From positions 1 through 64,000 of the forward strand of contig LLCB01000100.1 in the NCBI GenBank assembly GCA_001414345.1: DNA of 64,000 nt, written 5' to 3'. The notes under the pieces were generated by a model. The model was not told the origin of the DNA, did not search any database, and was given only the letters and a program-made list of their open reading frames with translations. The stretch's first letter is position 1; each line of letters begins with the position of its first letter. A program made the position numbers and the translations under genes. Shown here one piece after another: positions 20,545 to 31,183 of the stretch. This DNA is from Hymenoscyphus infarciens. Lineage: Eukaryota; Ascomycota; Leotiomycetes; Helotiales; Helotiaceae.

Positions 20545-21243
20545 TCATACAACTTTTGCATCACCTGCAGGCTTTTCATCCATAAATCCCTCCTCTTGTT
20601 CCCCTTCAGCACCCTCTTGCAGCGCAGCCTCCAATTCCTCCCCACCAATATCAAACTCCCCATCCTTCGCCAACTCAGCATCAATACCCTCCAAAGCCCT
20701 TATCCTCTCCGCCTCCTCAGTCTCCGAAAACTCCAGAGGCGGCAACCCCAACTTCTCCCTCTGCACCCTAAACCTCTCCTTGCACTTATCAGTATTCATA
20801 ACCATCCACCTCAACTTCCACCCTCCCATCCCCAACTCCTTAATCCTCCTCGGCTTCTCCCCCAACAGATATTCATCCAAGCCCCCACACTTATCAATAG
20901 TCCTCAGCACCCTCGGCGTAACACGGATTCGAATCCTCGCACCCAGACTATCGCTGAATAGCCGTTTGAAATGTACATTGGGACGCCAATGCCTCCTCGT
21001 CTTGATCTCGTTCTTTTTCGACACGATGTTTCCATAGCGGATCTTGGCCATGCCGTAGAGACCGAAATTCGATTGTTTGTAGATTTGCGAGGGCCCGTAG
21101 GGGTAGGGAGGGACGTCGACATGTTCGAATGCTAGGCGTTGTTTTGTGGACTTTGCTAGGAGTGTGCTGGTGCTTGTGAATGTTCGGAGTTGGGTAAGGG
21201 ATTGATGGCGAGGCGCGCGAAGAGGCGCCATGATTGTGTTCAT
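20545..21243 (-). CDS. mrpl24: Mitochondrial large-subunit ribosomal protein bL28m
   Basis: 232 aa, intronless. Residues about 60-130 contain the L28 signature: GLYGMAKIRYGNIVSKKNEI, KTRRHWRPNVHFKRLFSDSL and IRIRVTPRVLRTIDKCGGLD. This basic segment binds rRNA in the large subunit. The N-terminus (RAPRHQSLTQLRTFTSTSTL) is Arg/Ser/Thr-rich without acidic residues, as in a mitochondrial import signal. A second ATG at residue 5 could be the true start. The C-terminal 90 residues are acidic and Glu/Ala-rich, an extension usual in fungal homologues (yeast Mrpl24). It acts in mitochondrial translation. Confidence 0.9.
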   Translation of the reverse strand: MNTIMAPLRAPRHQSLTQLRTFTSTSTLLAKSTKQRLAFEHVDVPPYPYGPSQIYKQSNFGLYGMAKIRYGNIVSKKNEIKTRRHWRPNVHFKRLFSDSLGARIRIRVTPRVLRTIDKCGGLDEYLLGEKPRRIKELGMGGWKLRWMVMNTDKCKERFRVQREKLGLPPLEFSETEEAERIRALEGIDAELAKDGEFDIGGEELEAALQEGAEGEQEEGFMDEKPAGDAKVV

Positions 21244-21790
21244 GTTGGGCGACGAGCGCCAATTGAGGCCAAACCGCAGTTTTTCTGCGTGTGGACGGTA
21301 TTTAGGAGTTTGGTGATATCGATTCGGGGATTTGTAAGGACTGTCTGTTGGTTCAAGAGGTGGTGTGTTGAGTGGATTTGGAGCTTTGGTCGAGAGCTCC
21401 TGGCTAATTATTTTCTTCTGGCCTGAGGCCGCACATTCTCTACAGGGGTGAGTTTACTTGGATGTAGCACACCGACCACAAACTTGGTTTCAATGCTATT
21501 TACTATATATTTGATAATTCGCATTTTTTCCAATCAAATGTATACAATACAAAGGAAGCAAACTCAAAGTAGAGGCTGCTTTCTTCTCATTCTTTTGCCG
21601 CTCCATCTCTTGCGACTTATTCGCGAAATATTCTTCTCGAAGAACCATACATATCATTGCTGCATCGACCGCAATCGAGCCTAAAGGAAAAGAATATATA
21701 CATCCAGGTAAATCTCTCCAATGGGGACGCCGTGGTATCTCTGACCCAAACTCCAAAACGAAAGACAGACAAAAAAGACCAAAAGAAAAA
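21244..21790. other. Intergenic
   Basis: The promoter of the bL28m gene and the 3' flank of the next - strand gene. No further gene is supported. Confidence 0.45.
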
Positions 21791-22868
21791 TCATTCCAGC
21801 TCGTGTTTAATCTCCCCCACCTTGCTATCTGTATAAGGGCCATGCGAAGCAAAAGGAGCCGACTTGATTGCCGGACTGCTCTGCCCACGAGATGGCGGCG
21901 GTACAGGACGACGTGGTATCATATCACCAGGTAGCTCAGTAGTCGAAACCTGGGCAGTATCAGCCTCCACAAAACCAGGCAGGATCGATCGTGGGGTTTG
22001 CTTGGGAGGCATATCCGTACCATCGCTTGGACAAAGTAGAATCTGAAATTTGTTGGTGCCCTTCTTCTCGTTCTCCGGCAGCTCTAGCCATGCTTGGAAC
22101 CCCTTGTTCAGGAAAGTATTCGTGTTCCAATTACGAAGGATGGTTCGTAGGGGGCCGTCGCCGGACAACCTCTCGCTAACTTTGCTTGCGACTGCTTTCC
22201 TGTGTACTTTCTTGCCTGCCCATATTCCTGCTGATGGCGCGAAGACCAGGAGGAAGGGACTGCTGAGAGTCCCGGTCGTGATACCTGTTGTCCACGACCC
22301 CCAGTCTTCTTTGAGTGTGAGTTTCGAGGCATTGACCATCTCGCTGCTGAATTGGAACCATTCCTCGTTCGACACCCGTAAACCGTGTAATCGTTCATCG
22401 TATGGAAACCCGGATGAAAGTGATTCGGTTTTGGTAGGGATGCGAAATTTGGTCCAGCCATGCGTCTGAAGGGAGCCTTGGATTGAGTCGGGGTAATAAT
22501 TGGGTTGCTTTATCGACGCATCTGTAGGCGGAGGAGAGGGGGGATAGTGGGCGACAGTTGCCTGTTCCACGAAAACTGCGTTTGATGGCGCGTATTGGGG
22601 CGGTAGAGTTGATGATTGGCCTAAAGAGGGGTCATGGTCTCTGTAATTGGGGTTAACATAGAGGACTCGAATGCGGAAAGGAGGCCATGTACGGTTGTAT
22701 GTTGATGGGAGGTGATATAGCAGGTGATCTGAAAGGGTTACCTCCATCAACCGGAACTTGTGATGCATCCAGCTGGGCATTGGGTGGTGTAGCAAGGGAG
22801 TCTTGCTGCTGTTGATACAGGTATTTTAAATCCGCAGGAGGTTGGGGGGTTGTGGAAGAGGACGCCAT
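21791..22868 (-). CDS. Conserved fungal protein of unknown function
   Basis: Two exons are inferred: 22868-22742 and 22638-21791, giving 324 aa. The start MASSSTTPQPPADLKYLYQQ is followed by a Pro/Gln-rich N-terminus. The intron begins GTAACC, has TGTTAAC as branch point and ends at an AG near 22639 that restores frame; an AG two bases earlier is also possible but breaks phase. The middle (HGWTKFRIPTKTESLSSGFP, RVSNEEWFQFSSEMVNASKL, a hydrophobic SSPFLLVFAPSAGIW) looks ordered. RNWNTNTFLNKGFQAWLELP and KFQILLCPSDG follow. The C-terminus is Pro/Ser-rich. I cannot name the family; the organisation looks like a conserved ascomycete hypothetical protein. The hydrophobic patch is too short and mixed to call a membrane protein. 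Confidence 0.7.
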
Positions 22869-24002
22869 AATGCAATTGCTCGTAATTTCGTGCTTGACAG
22901 ACTGTTTTTCGTAGTGGCACTGGAAACTTCCAATGTCATAGAAATAATGGTAAGACAGGGAAAATAAAACAGAATACTTCAGAGTAGAAATGGGAAGCAG
23001 TAAGAAAAGTAAATTGGAGTACGGACGCAGCTCAAGCAATTGGGGGCGATGCTTATTTATTGACGTACATTGTACAGAAACTACCTAACTGCGGCTCAGC
23101 CTCTTTCATAATTGGTTCTTCGTATGTGCCGCATTGTGTGAGGTGGTAGGATCAACTATAATCTCACCATGGAAGCAGAAACCCGGCCTTTCTTTCGCTG
23201 TGTCCACGCAATCTACTTGTAGCCTGAGAATAGCCTCTTACTTGTAACAAAGTAAACTTAAAGAGATGTCATGGGCCCTCAAGGGAGCCAAAGGCCAGAG
23301 AGAATGTATCTGAAATGTTTTGTGGGGTTTTTCGAGTTTCTGCACGTACAAATAGTTAGATATGTTACGGACGTAACTCCTTTAGCGCCTAAATGTTGTC
23401 CTAACAACATGGCGTTGCTGGTTAAAGGATATGAGCAAAGCTTATTTTAGGTCAATACTATGTCATGATCTCCAGCTATTCCAAGAGCCTCCAGAGAACA
23501 TTTGAAACACATAGGATTGACCAAGTCCTTAGGCCACAGTGAACAGAAGGAGTAGCAGATGCTCTCGTTTTTATCCCGTTTTTCCTGGCCTCCAGATAAA
23601 ACCAAGAAATGGTTCCAAAATTAAGAAATAGCTGAAAGGATTGTTTGAAGGGCGACTCCCGCTAGAAATCTGGCTGCTGTCATTGGCCATCGCGTATAAC
23701 AAGGATTAAACATTCACCTATAAGGAGACATGTACGACATCGCCTCACGTTTCTGAAGAAAGAACGCTATCCTATTTTCTACTCAGCCTTGTTGTATCAA
23801 CAAACACCAAATCGGTCCTGACAGTATATCTGGCCCCAACGAGTAGATGTAGTTTTCAAGAATTGATACTTATCTGCCAACATGCTTTACTTGGTAAGTG
23901 AGGTAGACGAGATGCTTCCGAAGTTTGACACGTGACACCTCAGGATCGGCACTGACCCAAACAACAAAATGTTTACTTTCTCAGCCTTCATCCCCCACCA
24001 AA
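22869..24002. other. Intergenic, divergent promoters
   Basis: It lies between the start of the 22868 gene (-) and the start of the 24003 gene (+). No ORF worth keeping was found. A reading frame extending the next gene upstream to 23925 is taken as leader. Confidence 0.45.
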
Positions 24003-25094
24003 ATGCTACCTCCAATCGACGATGCGATTATCCAGTCAAATCCCAAATTTGCTGCTCTGCATGCCAATCTCACTAACAACATTCTCAATTCTAATGGATC
24101 GACCAAGAATCACCCTTCACAAAAGGAGCGGGATGCCAATTATCCAGTAAGTGCCCCGCATTTAGTCGATACAGAACACAGAACCTCAACTAAAATCACT
24201 GCCACGCAGGCACTGAAAGAAGCAAGGACACGAGCAGCGAAATCCCATCTCCTCCTCACGGCCCTCCGCAATCTTGAGCTCACATCCCCCTCTACGACGA
24301 AACCCTCGAAGACCCAACCAAGACCACCTCAACAACCCCTCCCCTCTGAACTTGTCGAACTCATAATCCTACTGACCTCTCGATTATCTGCCAATACCAT
24401 ACCTCCTTCACACATCAAGCTCCTAGAATCAACGCCACAATGGCGGTCGCTTCCCTCCCACCTACCATACCTAGGTACCCTTCTATCTACGTACTTGGTG
24501 ACCCAAGCCTCGGCCCTCACACGAATCCTCTCACCAAACACAAATCCCTCCTTCATCCACCGCAATATCCCTAAATTGTGCCCCTCTATTGCCGCCCTGC
24601 AACAAGAAACTGCAACCGAGAAAGAATCCCTCCATAAACGTCGCAACGGCCTGACGACCCAAACCACCCTCCTCCTGCAGGCCTACCAATCCGCCATAAC
24701 CTTAACGATCCAACTCCTAGAGACCTCTAAGCACGGCTCCCTGTCACTCGAACGTCATTATCAGATTAAGATTAATTATCTCACTCTCGAGGTGGAAAAG
24801 GTCGAGCTCAATGCAAGAGAAAAGGCGATCAAAGGGGAGAAGATGGTTTATAATCCTCAGGTTGTGGAAGCGCTGGGCCGGTATAAGGAAAATTTGAGGG
24901 ATGCCAGAGATAGGATGATGGATCGAAAGAAGCAGGCCGAGAGGGTTCTTTGGGGATATGGCATTGGTAGACGAGAAGAGGAAGGAGGCAGAGAGAAGGA
25001 GAAAATCATGAAGGAAATTGCCAGGGTCTATGGGGAGTTGAACAAGGAAGTGAGGGATGTGGGGAGAGATGTTGACAGATTGAGAGGAAAGTGA
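24003..25094 (+). CDS. Coiled-coil protein, possibly augmin HAUS4-like
   Basis: The start is MLPPIDDAIIQSNP (context CAAAATG). An in-frame ATG at 23925 exists, but the extra 26 residues look like leader. A 63-bp segment, 24147-24209, has GTAAGT and CACGCAG borders and no stop; it is probably an intron that happens to keep the frame, giving 342 aa rather than 363. The N-terminal part has the motif KFAALHANLTNNIL; the middle has helical repeats. The C-terminal third (YLTLEVEKVELNAREKAI to the end) is strongly charged and heptad-like, fitting a coiled coil. The overall pattern reminds me of fungal proteins annotated as HAUS augmin-like subunit 4, a microtubule-nucleation factor, but I hold that loosely. 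Confidence 0.7.
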   Translation: MLPPIDDAIIQSNPKFAALHANLTNNILNSNGSTKNHPSQKERDANYPVSAPHLVDTEHRTSTKITATQALKEARTRAAKSHLLLTALRNLELTSPSTTKPSKTQPRPPQQPLPSELVELIILLTSRLSANTIPPSHIKLLESTPQWRSLPSHLPYLGTLLSTYLVTQASALTRILSPNTNPSFIHRNIPKLCPSIAALQQETATEKESLHKRRNGLTTQTTLLLQAYQSAITLTIQLLETSKHGSLSLERHYQIKINYLTLEVEKVELNAREKAIKGEKMVYNPQVVEALGRYKENLRDARDRMMDRKKQAERVLWGYGIGRREEEGGREKEKIMKEIARVYGELNKEVRDVGRDVDRLRGK

Positions 25095-26139
25095 ATTTGG
25101 ATTGTGTGATGGATATCATATACGTCAACTATACTGTTATGGCGCGAAGGAAACACCTTCTTCAAGGGCCGCCATTCGAGTCACCAAAATTTCCATGGGT
25201 TTTATTTCGCAACTAATTCCGTTGTTGGACAATGATCTCTCCTACCGATACGACCATACCCAGAATGCGCAAAACCAAAAGGGGAGAAACAGCCCTGGCC
25301 CTGTCACATCGCCCACATATGCATACCAAATCCCAATACCAGTGCAAGACCATCTCGACAGGAATATTGACTCAACTCAAAAACAACACCTGCATGACAG
25401 GAAAAATTCCCTTGACCAATAAGATGAAAACACAACACCCACAATATCCCTGCGAGAGTCCATGAAATTCAGCCATGGTTTTGGTTCATATGGCGGTTTC
25501 GTGTTTTACTTTCCATTACACAAAATCAAGATTACAGGGCTTTTTACGACAGTGGATTTGTCCGTAGATTTTTGCGTAGGTTCGAAGGTTCTCCAGGAAG
25601 TCGGCCGCTACGAGGAGCTGTTTTATGTCAAACTTCGGGCTGATGAGAGAAGGGAAGCGAGCCAAGCCGAACTCACTTTGTGCATTGGGCCGAGAGAATT
25701 TCAGGGTTTGATGCTACTCACGGGTTCTTGTAGTCTGCCGTTATTTTTTTGGGGTGAAAAGGAGCGGAAAAAGGAACGGAAAGTGAAATTACTAAGCACA
25801 ACCCATGTATTTCTCACGACTCCCTACGCAAAGCTAACGTCCTGCGTAAAACCAACAGCGGAGAACCAACAACGCTAAGTGGTGAAGAGCTTACTTTCCC
25901 AATCATTTACGCGCCGTTCCTTCAATAGTTTTGCCGATTTACTAGAAGTATATTTTAACAGCTGTATTTTAGCGCTCGGGAATCCAAAAATGATACATCT
26001 TACGAATGTTGCTGCCTTCTGCAGAAATCTGAAGAGTTCGCATATATCCCCATCAGCTTGTTGGATCTTGCGCAATAATTCTTCAGAACAAATTACCTCA
26101 TTGTCACGTCGTACCATATCCTCTTGTCAGCCATTGGAA
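25095..26139. other. Intergenic, 5' region of the kinase gene
   Basis: Contains an open frame at 25462-25878 with no recognisable domain and a composition like translated non-coding DNA. Another open frame from 25879 runs into the kinase start at 26140 and is taken as leader. Nothing else is supported. Confidence 0.4.
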
Positions 26140-27256
26140 ATGGCCAGCGAATCTCTTAAACCAGGGGCAACCCTATGTGGCGAGTCGGGACGCACATATA
26201 CAATTCAAGAGGTATTGAAAGAACGGCTGAAGCCTCTGCTATGCGTCTATCGCGCGAGGTATGGTCTAGTCTCTACTCTGTATGGCTCAGTGCTAACTAT
26301 CAGAACTTAGAAGCGCAGAAGGGCAGAACTTTATCATTAAAAATTTGTTATCGGGTGACTACGAGTATCAACAAGAACTACAGAAACCACTATCCTCATG
26401 CCCCAACTTGCGGACTGTTGTAGATGGTCTACCAGGCCTGGAATTATTCATCTATCCATTTTTGCAAACCGATTTTCTTCAGTTCACCCAGAAGAACCTG
26501 ACCGATGTGACCAGAAAGAGCATGCTTAAGAGCGCTCTCGCCGGTCTAGCTGCTATGCATGATCGAAACATCATTCACACAGGTAAGTATTTGTTTACAC
26601 CCCTTGATTCATATATTGGAAATCCCTAGGAACAATTTCATGACCAAGCATTAACACATCTATACACTCACTGACTAAACCTGATAGATATCAAGCCAGA
26701 TAACATTCTCTTGGATTATAAGGACACAGGTGGTGTACTCTCTGTCAAAAAAGTTCAAATTGCAGACTTAGAGGACGCGATCATTCTCCCCTCTGAGAAG
26801 TGGCTTAGGGATACAACTTGCGGTAATCCTATATGGAGGAGTCCTGAATCGTGGGCCCGAGCAAAACAAGGCACCCCGTCGGACGTTTTCTCCTTTGGAA
26901 TTATAGCTATTTACGTGGTTTTGAAAAAGATGGTTTTTTGCGCTACTCAGGAAGAATTGGCGGCAGACGACGCGTGGTGGCATGTCCTTATACGCCATAT
27001 TAATTTATTCGCTACTGAAGAAGGCTTTAAGGGCCTTTTAGATTGGGTTGGTGACGAGAATCCGTTCTTCTACCGTCTCATTGGTATTACTGAGAAATTT
27101 GCGAAAGAGAACATAGCCCGAACCCCGTTTAATAGGTGGCTTTATGTGGATGCGCAGTTTCGCGATCTTATTAGCAAAATGACAAATTTGGATCCTGCAG
27201 CGAGAATTACTGCGCGGGAGGCGTTAGAGCACCCGTGGTTTAAGGAGGTTGAGTAA
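26140..27256 (+). CDS. Divergent protein kinase
   Basis: Three exons: 26140-26258, 26311-26582 and 26688-27256, giving 319 aa. Both introns have canonical borders (GTATGG...TTAG with a GCTAAC branch point; GTAAGT...ATAG with CTGACTAAAC). The kinase fold is clear: FIIKNLL with the likely ATP-binding Lys50, hinge LELFIYPFL, catalytic loop HTDIKPDNILLD (Asp131, Asn136), ADLED at the metal-binding position (Asp157), a TTCGNPIWRSPESW activation and APE-like segment, SDVFSFGIIAIYVV, and DPAARITAREALEHPWF at the end. Two departures stand out: Arg of HRD is Thr, and DFG is DLE. The Gly-rich loop is weak, so the N-lobe is short. Catalytic Lys/Asp/Asn/Asp are all present and activity is plausible. It resembles fungal lineage-expanded kinases of unknown substrate. 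Confidence 0.85.
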
Positions 27257-27556
27257 GAGGGTTTCTGGGATCGTGAATCTATTTTAATTAAAGTAAAGGG
27301 GGTTTCAGAAGCTCGGAGATGTAAAAAAACAAACCTTTTTTTTTTAGTCTTTTATGCTCGGTGATTAAGGAAAGTTAAAAACAAAAAGGACAAAAGAAAG
27401 CGACAATGAGATACTAGTTCAATGTAGGAACTAGTACTATAAAAGGCAAACTCTTTCTTACTCCTTATTCTCCTTACCAGCTTCCAAGTCTATACTACTA
27501 ACATTCCCATTCTCGTCCCCATTCTCCTCACAAACAGTACATCTGAAGCAACCAGG
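27257..27556. other. Intergenic, convergent 3' ends
   Basis: Separates the kinase (+) from the acidic protein gene (-). It contains a T run near 27335-27345 and an inverted pair, GATACTAGTTC and GAACTAGTACT (27409-27437), that could form a short hairpin. No gene. Confidence 0.4.
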
Positions 27557-28195
27557 TTAAAGGGAGACTGGTTCTCCCCCCGTGCCCTCCTCGAGAGCGC
27601 GAAGGTGTTCATCACCTACTTCGGTTGGAGTGGTGGTGAACTCACCTGGGACGGAAGAAGAGCCACTAGGTCCTGACCAACAGCACTCTCGAACTGGAAG
27701 AGGACGACGCGCTGGCCACCAGCACCCTCGAACGTTGGCTGATGTTGGAGGACTAGTAGAAGAGCCACTAGATCCTGGCCACCACCAGCGCCCTCGAACG
27801 CTGGATGATTCTTCATCGCGAGAAGAGGGGGGTTTAGCTTCCTCTTTAGCGCCGGGGAATGACCCTGGAACTTGCCGACCTGGGCCTCCAAGGAGAGGAG
27901 CCTCCTCTTCTTCCTCTTCCTCTTCCTCATCTTCCTCTTCTTCATCTTCCTCATCTGCTGCTGCGAAGAAGCCGCGTAGGAAGTTAGGAGTGCCCGAGCC
28001 ATGATACTCGATCGTCAACTCCATCACAAACTCCTCAGGGGAAAGAGTGGGTTTGTCTTCATCTTCCTCGTCCCCCTCTTCGAAATGCGGACAAGAGGGA
28101 GAGTAGCAGACGCTACGAAGGGAGCATGTTGGGGTGTAGCATGCCATTTGGGAGAGTTGGACTCCCGTGGTTTGGGAGGATTGGTTGCGGTCCAT
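27557..28195 (-). CDS. Acidic low-complexity protein with paired C-x4-C motifs
   Basis: 212 aa, intronless. Near the N-terminus lies MACYTPTCSLRSVCYSPSCPHF, two CYxPxC units in tandem that could bind a metal. The same kind of motif is familiar to me from fungal Rho-GEF proteins, but no DH or PH domain is present. About residues 80-97 are a nearly unbroken Glu/Asp run encoded by a purine-rich repeat. The C-terminal half holds three imperfect repeats of about 25 residues with Trp/Gly/Ser (VRGRWWWPGSSGSS, VRGCWWPARR, VRECCWSGPSGSS), which arose by DNA duplication. The antisense strand is also open in two frames, a common effect of such repeats. The gene is plausible because of the conserved-looking N-terminus; function unknown. 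Confidence 0.55.
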   Translation of the reverse strand: MDRNQSSQTTGVQLSQMACYTPTCSLRSVCYSPSCPHFEEGDEEDEDKPTLSPEEFVMELTIEYHGSGTPNFLRGFFAAADEEDEEEEDEEEEEEEEEAPLLGGPGRQVPGSFPGAKEEAKPPSSRDEESSSVRGRWWWPGSSGSSTSPPTSANVRGCWWPARRPLPVRECCWSGPSGSSSVPGEFTTTPTEVGDEHLRALEEGTGGEPVSL

Positions 28196-28720
28196 TGCGA
28201 ATGGATTGGTGTGGTGTGGTGGTGGGGTGCAAAGAAAGCGTAAAGTGGCTGGGAGGGGTGCGATGCTAAGAAGCGTCGAAGATGGAGAGGGAAGATGGTG
28301 ATAGCGAGGGGTGATTTTATAGATGGGTATTGTTTGTATCTACTTTATGGTGTTGAGTGCCTTGTACTTTTGCCTTCAAAGGCATTGGTAAATTCCACAA
28401 CTAAAAGAAGAAAGAGGGTTTGTCTACCGCCATGGTAGACTCTAGATTCTTGAAAGGAAATTTCCGAAAAGACAAACCCCTTGTCTCAATCCAACACAAA
28501 GACCCCTTTATCCTCGCTAAACGAACAGCCCTATGAAACCACAACAACAAAGAAAAAACAATGCGACTCAACTCGCCTGAAGTCCACAGCTTCCCCCCAA
28601 TCATCCGCGTTTACTTGCAATCGTGGTTCGCTAAAACAAGTACCCTATAACTTACACTAACCATATCCGCCCTCACCTAGTAACCTCTAACATCCTCCCA
28701 CCACAAACGCTACCTCCAAA
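28196..28720. other. Divergent intergenic region
   Basis: Lies between the starts of the 28195 (-) and 28721 (+) genes. GTCTACCGCCATGGTAGAC near 28421-28439 is an inverted repeat with arms GTCTACC and GGTAGAC. No gene is supported; a small antisense ORF is chance. Confidence 0.4.
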
Positions 28721-29401
28721 ATGACATCCCCCACACCACCCCAACTCACCCTCCTCCTCCCACCACCATCCCTCCAAATTCCCCCTTCATTCTCCTCCCG
28801 CACCTCAGTGCTTCATAGCCCCTCCCTCGAGATGCTACAAAACCGCATGTGCGAACCTTTGGTGATCTACCACGCCTGTGGACACATCTCGGAGTACTCC
28901 TGTTCCATAGGCCGTTCCTTCCAACCAGGTGAAGTACATGAGTTATGTACCTTTAACGTCCCGCCTTTGGAAGAATTGGAGGGAGTTTGTGGGGTTTGTT
29001 TTGAAAGGGGGACTGTAACCTCTACCTCTTTTACCTCTCTTGCTTCTTTGGCCTCTGATTATGAGGTTGTGGAGGTTGAGAAGGGGGAAGGAGAGGGAGT
29101 TGAGGATGTGAAAGCAAAGGTGCGTCTTAAATTCCGTGGCTTGCGGTTGGAGATTCGAGGTTGGATTTTCCGGGTTGCACGCGTGGAGTGTGAGGCTTTG
29201 TCTGAGCCAAAGACGGTGAGGGAGGAGTATCGGGAGTTGATCGTTGCTTTTGGGGAAGATGCGGAGGAAATCTGGGTCAAGGCGAGGGAGACGGGAAAGC
29301 GAATTCGAGGTTGGGTGTGTCGGGTTGTGAGGGAAGATAACTCTCGGGGTAGTGATCGAGAGATTGTTGGGTGTATGGGGTGTAGGTTTTGCTCTGACTG
29401 A
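28721..29401 (+). CDS. Small Cys/His-containing protein, unknown
   Basis: 226 aa, intronless. After a Pro/Ser-rich leader, residues 43-93 read MCEPLVIYHACGHISEYSCS, ELCTFNVP and VCGVCFERG. The Cys/His spacing (C, C-x-H, C, C, C-x2-C) resembles a degenerate zinc-binding module of fungal proteins, with CGH at its core. The middle is a Val/Glu-rich stretch. The C-terminal half is amphipathic (FRGLRLEIRGWIFRVARVEC) and ends in CMGCRFCSD, another C-x2-C-x2-C cluster. I do not recognise the family. Antisense ORFs of similar length exist but have no recognisable feature. Confidence 0.6.
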   Translation: MTSPTPPQLTLLLPPPSLQIPPSFSSRTSVLHSPSLEMLQNRMCEPLVIYHACGHISEYSCSIGRSFQPGEVHELCTFNVPPLEELEGVCGVCFERGTVTSTSFTSLASLASDYEVVEVEKGEGEGVEDVKAKVRLKFRGLRLEIRGWIFRVARVECEALSEPKTVREEYRELIVAFGEDAEEIWVKARETGKRIRGWVCRVVREDNSRGSDREIVGCMGCRFCSD

Positions 29402-29708
29402 TGAACTTGAGTGAGTTCGAGAGGGGGTCGAGGTAGGTTCAAGTGCCTTCCAGAACCTTCGTCGAAGAAATATGAGGAATATACTTGTTCGCTCTCGTGG
29501 AACGAAACCCGTTGACAAAAGAGAGAAGAGTAGTAATACCTTTGAAAATGATAACTTTGCAAAAATACCAGACAAAAGAGAACTAAACCTCCAAACATGC
29601 TCCCACCGAAAGAAATGTGGGGACTACCCACTCTCGTCACCACCAGGCGATTAATAGAAATTTATGACATTCAAAACCAAAGTAAATAACAAGAATAACT
29701 CCCAATCA
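29402..29708. other. Intergenic, convergent 3' ends
   Basis: No gene supported. It is the 3' flank of the 28721 gene and of the riboside kinase gene. Confidence 0.4.
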
Positions 29709-30610
29709 TTATACCGCAGTACGTGACCCACCACCAATAACCCTAGGAAGCCGTTCCATCAACAACTTAACAGCCCACTCCAAAGTAACCCCCATATCAA
29801 CATCCACCCCCCCAATCTGAGTCTCAATACCCCACTCCTTCAAATGCTCCCCCTTCAACTTCCCCTCCACATCTCCATCCACAAACATCCACTTATGGTC
29901 CTCGACATAATTAGGCCAAACGATTTTATCCACATACCCTGGTGGATCCTCCCAGAACCCCTCGAGAGTAACATAACCACTTCTTGCTTCCCGTCGAGCT
30001 TTTGCTTTTTCGTAGCTCACTCGTAGGAAGAGCTTGATATCGAGTTGGGATTGGATTTCGGCCATGGAAGGGGAGTAGAGGAGGAAGCCATCGAAGATGC
30101 AGAGTTTGAGGGGATTGTCAGGAGAATCGAGGAGTTTGTGGCCAGGCTTTCCTGGTTGGGTCCAGGCTTTGACTGTTGCTTTGAGGGAGTCGATTGTGGA
30201 ATCTGGGACGGGACACTTGCCCACTGTGTTTTGATCTTCTTTGGAGTCCAAGTCCGGCTATAGAGAAATAAGTCATGAGCTGGAAAAGCGAGATATTGGG
30301 AAGTGACGAACTGGAAATGTGCCTTGGCGGTGGATATGCTCCAACGACTTTGCCATGCTGGGGATCGATAGAGATTCTGCGCAGTCCCAGTCAAGGAGCT
30401 CATGTTTCTTTGGTAACCTGATACTCATCAATTACCATCGAACCATGGATGTGGGAAGGAGACTCACTCAGTCTCCGGTCGATAGAAGTCATCCTCGTGG
30501 AGAACAAAGGTATTGGGAAAGATATCTCGGAGCAAACGACTCAAAGTCGTCTTACCGCTTGATGAACACCCACTGATTCCCACGACAATAGCCTTGCGAG
30601 GTTCAGACAT
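29709..30610 (-). CDS. nrk1: Nicotinamide riboside kinase
   Basis: Three exons are inferred: 30610-30468, 30417-30312 and 30257-29709, giving 265 aa. The N-terminus has the Walker A loop GISGCSSSGKTTLS, followed by LHEDDFYRPETELP, the conserved metal- and substrate-binding Asp region of NRK enzymes, and LLDWDCAESL. The third exon has KLCIFDGFLLYS (Walker B-like), FLRVSYEKAKARREARSGYV (the Arg-rich lid) and a C-terminal YVDKIVWPNYVEDHKWMF segment. The enzyme phosphorylates nicotinamide riboside with ATP to give NMN in the NAD+ salvage pathway, in the cytosol. The introns (50 and 54 bp) have GTGAGT...ATCAG and GTTCGT...TATAG borders and keep frame. The start GCCACCATG is a strong context. It shares a divergent promoter region with the aminotransferase gene. 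Confidence 0.9.
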
Positions 30611-31183
30611 GGTGGCTTTGCTATCATACGACGACTAGGCCTAACGACGACAGAGCCGCAATGCAAGGCACTGAACTGCGTGGGTGGAACGAGAAATCTT
30701 CAGGCTAAAAGATACGAATGGAGGGGCAATAACAGCTCGAGTAGCTTTCCAGATAGCCGGGTCGGGTCGTTGTTATCGCTGCTCGTCTTGGCCCGACGTC
30801 ATCGAAGCCTTGGAGATGCAGATTGCACACCCACGATCGGTTTTCAGCTCGATGAGGTGTGAGTGTTTCAAGTGACGACGATTGGATAACGTGGGACAGC
30901 ACGGGGATCCCGATCTCGCACCACCATCCCTGCAGAGATTAGATTTCCCCAACTCTTGGCGCGTGTAAGAGCGGCACTAGTTCCGTTCCCCAGCCTCACC
31001 ACTCAGGAGAGTTACCCGTAGAGTCCCGCCGTTGTTTTTTTTATCGCACCACTCCGTGTTCCGACTTCTTCTCTTCCTCGAGCTCCTCTCTCTCTCACTC
31101 GCTCCCGTCCTCTTTGACTCCTGTTGCTACAGTTATTTGTACACACATATCCTTCTCCCTCTCACCTAGATATCTTCATCTTC
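30611..31183. promoter_or_regulatory. Divergent promoter region (nrk1 / aspartate aminotransferase)
   Basis: 573 bp between the two start codons. Next to the aminotransferase start is a pyrimidine-rich tract (about 31066-31115, CTTCTTCTCTTCCTCGAGC and CTCTCTCTCACTCGCTCCC), a common feature just upstream of transcription starts in highly expressed fungal genes. No TATA box is obvious. Small ORFs here are chance. Confidence 0.5.

Noticed and set aside
20458..20961. 167-codon + strand frame
   Set aside because: Antisense shadow of the bL28m gene; Leu/Pro/Ser-rich composition without domains.
25462..25878. 138-codon frame before the kinase gene
   Set aside because: No recognisable domain and looks like translated leader or non-coding DNA.
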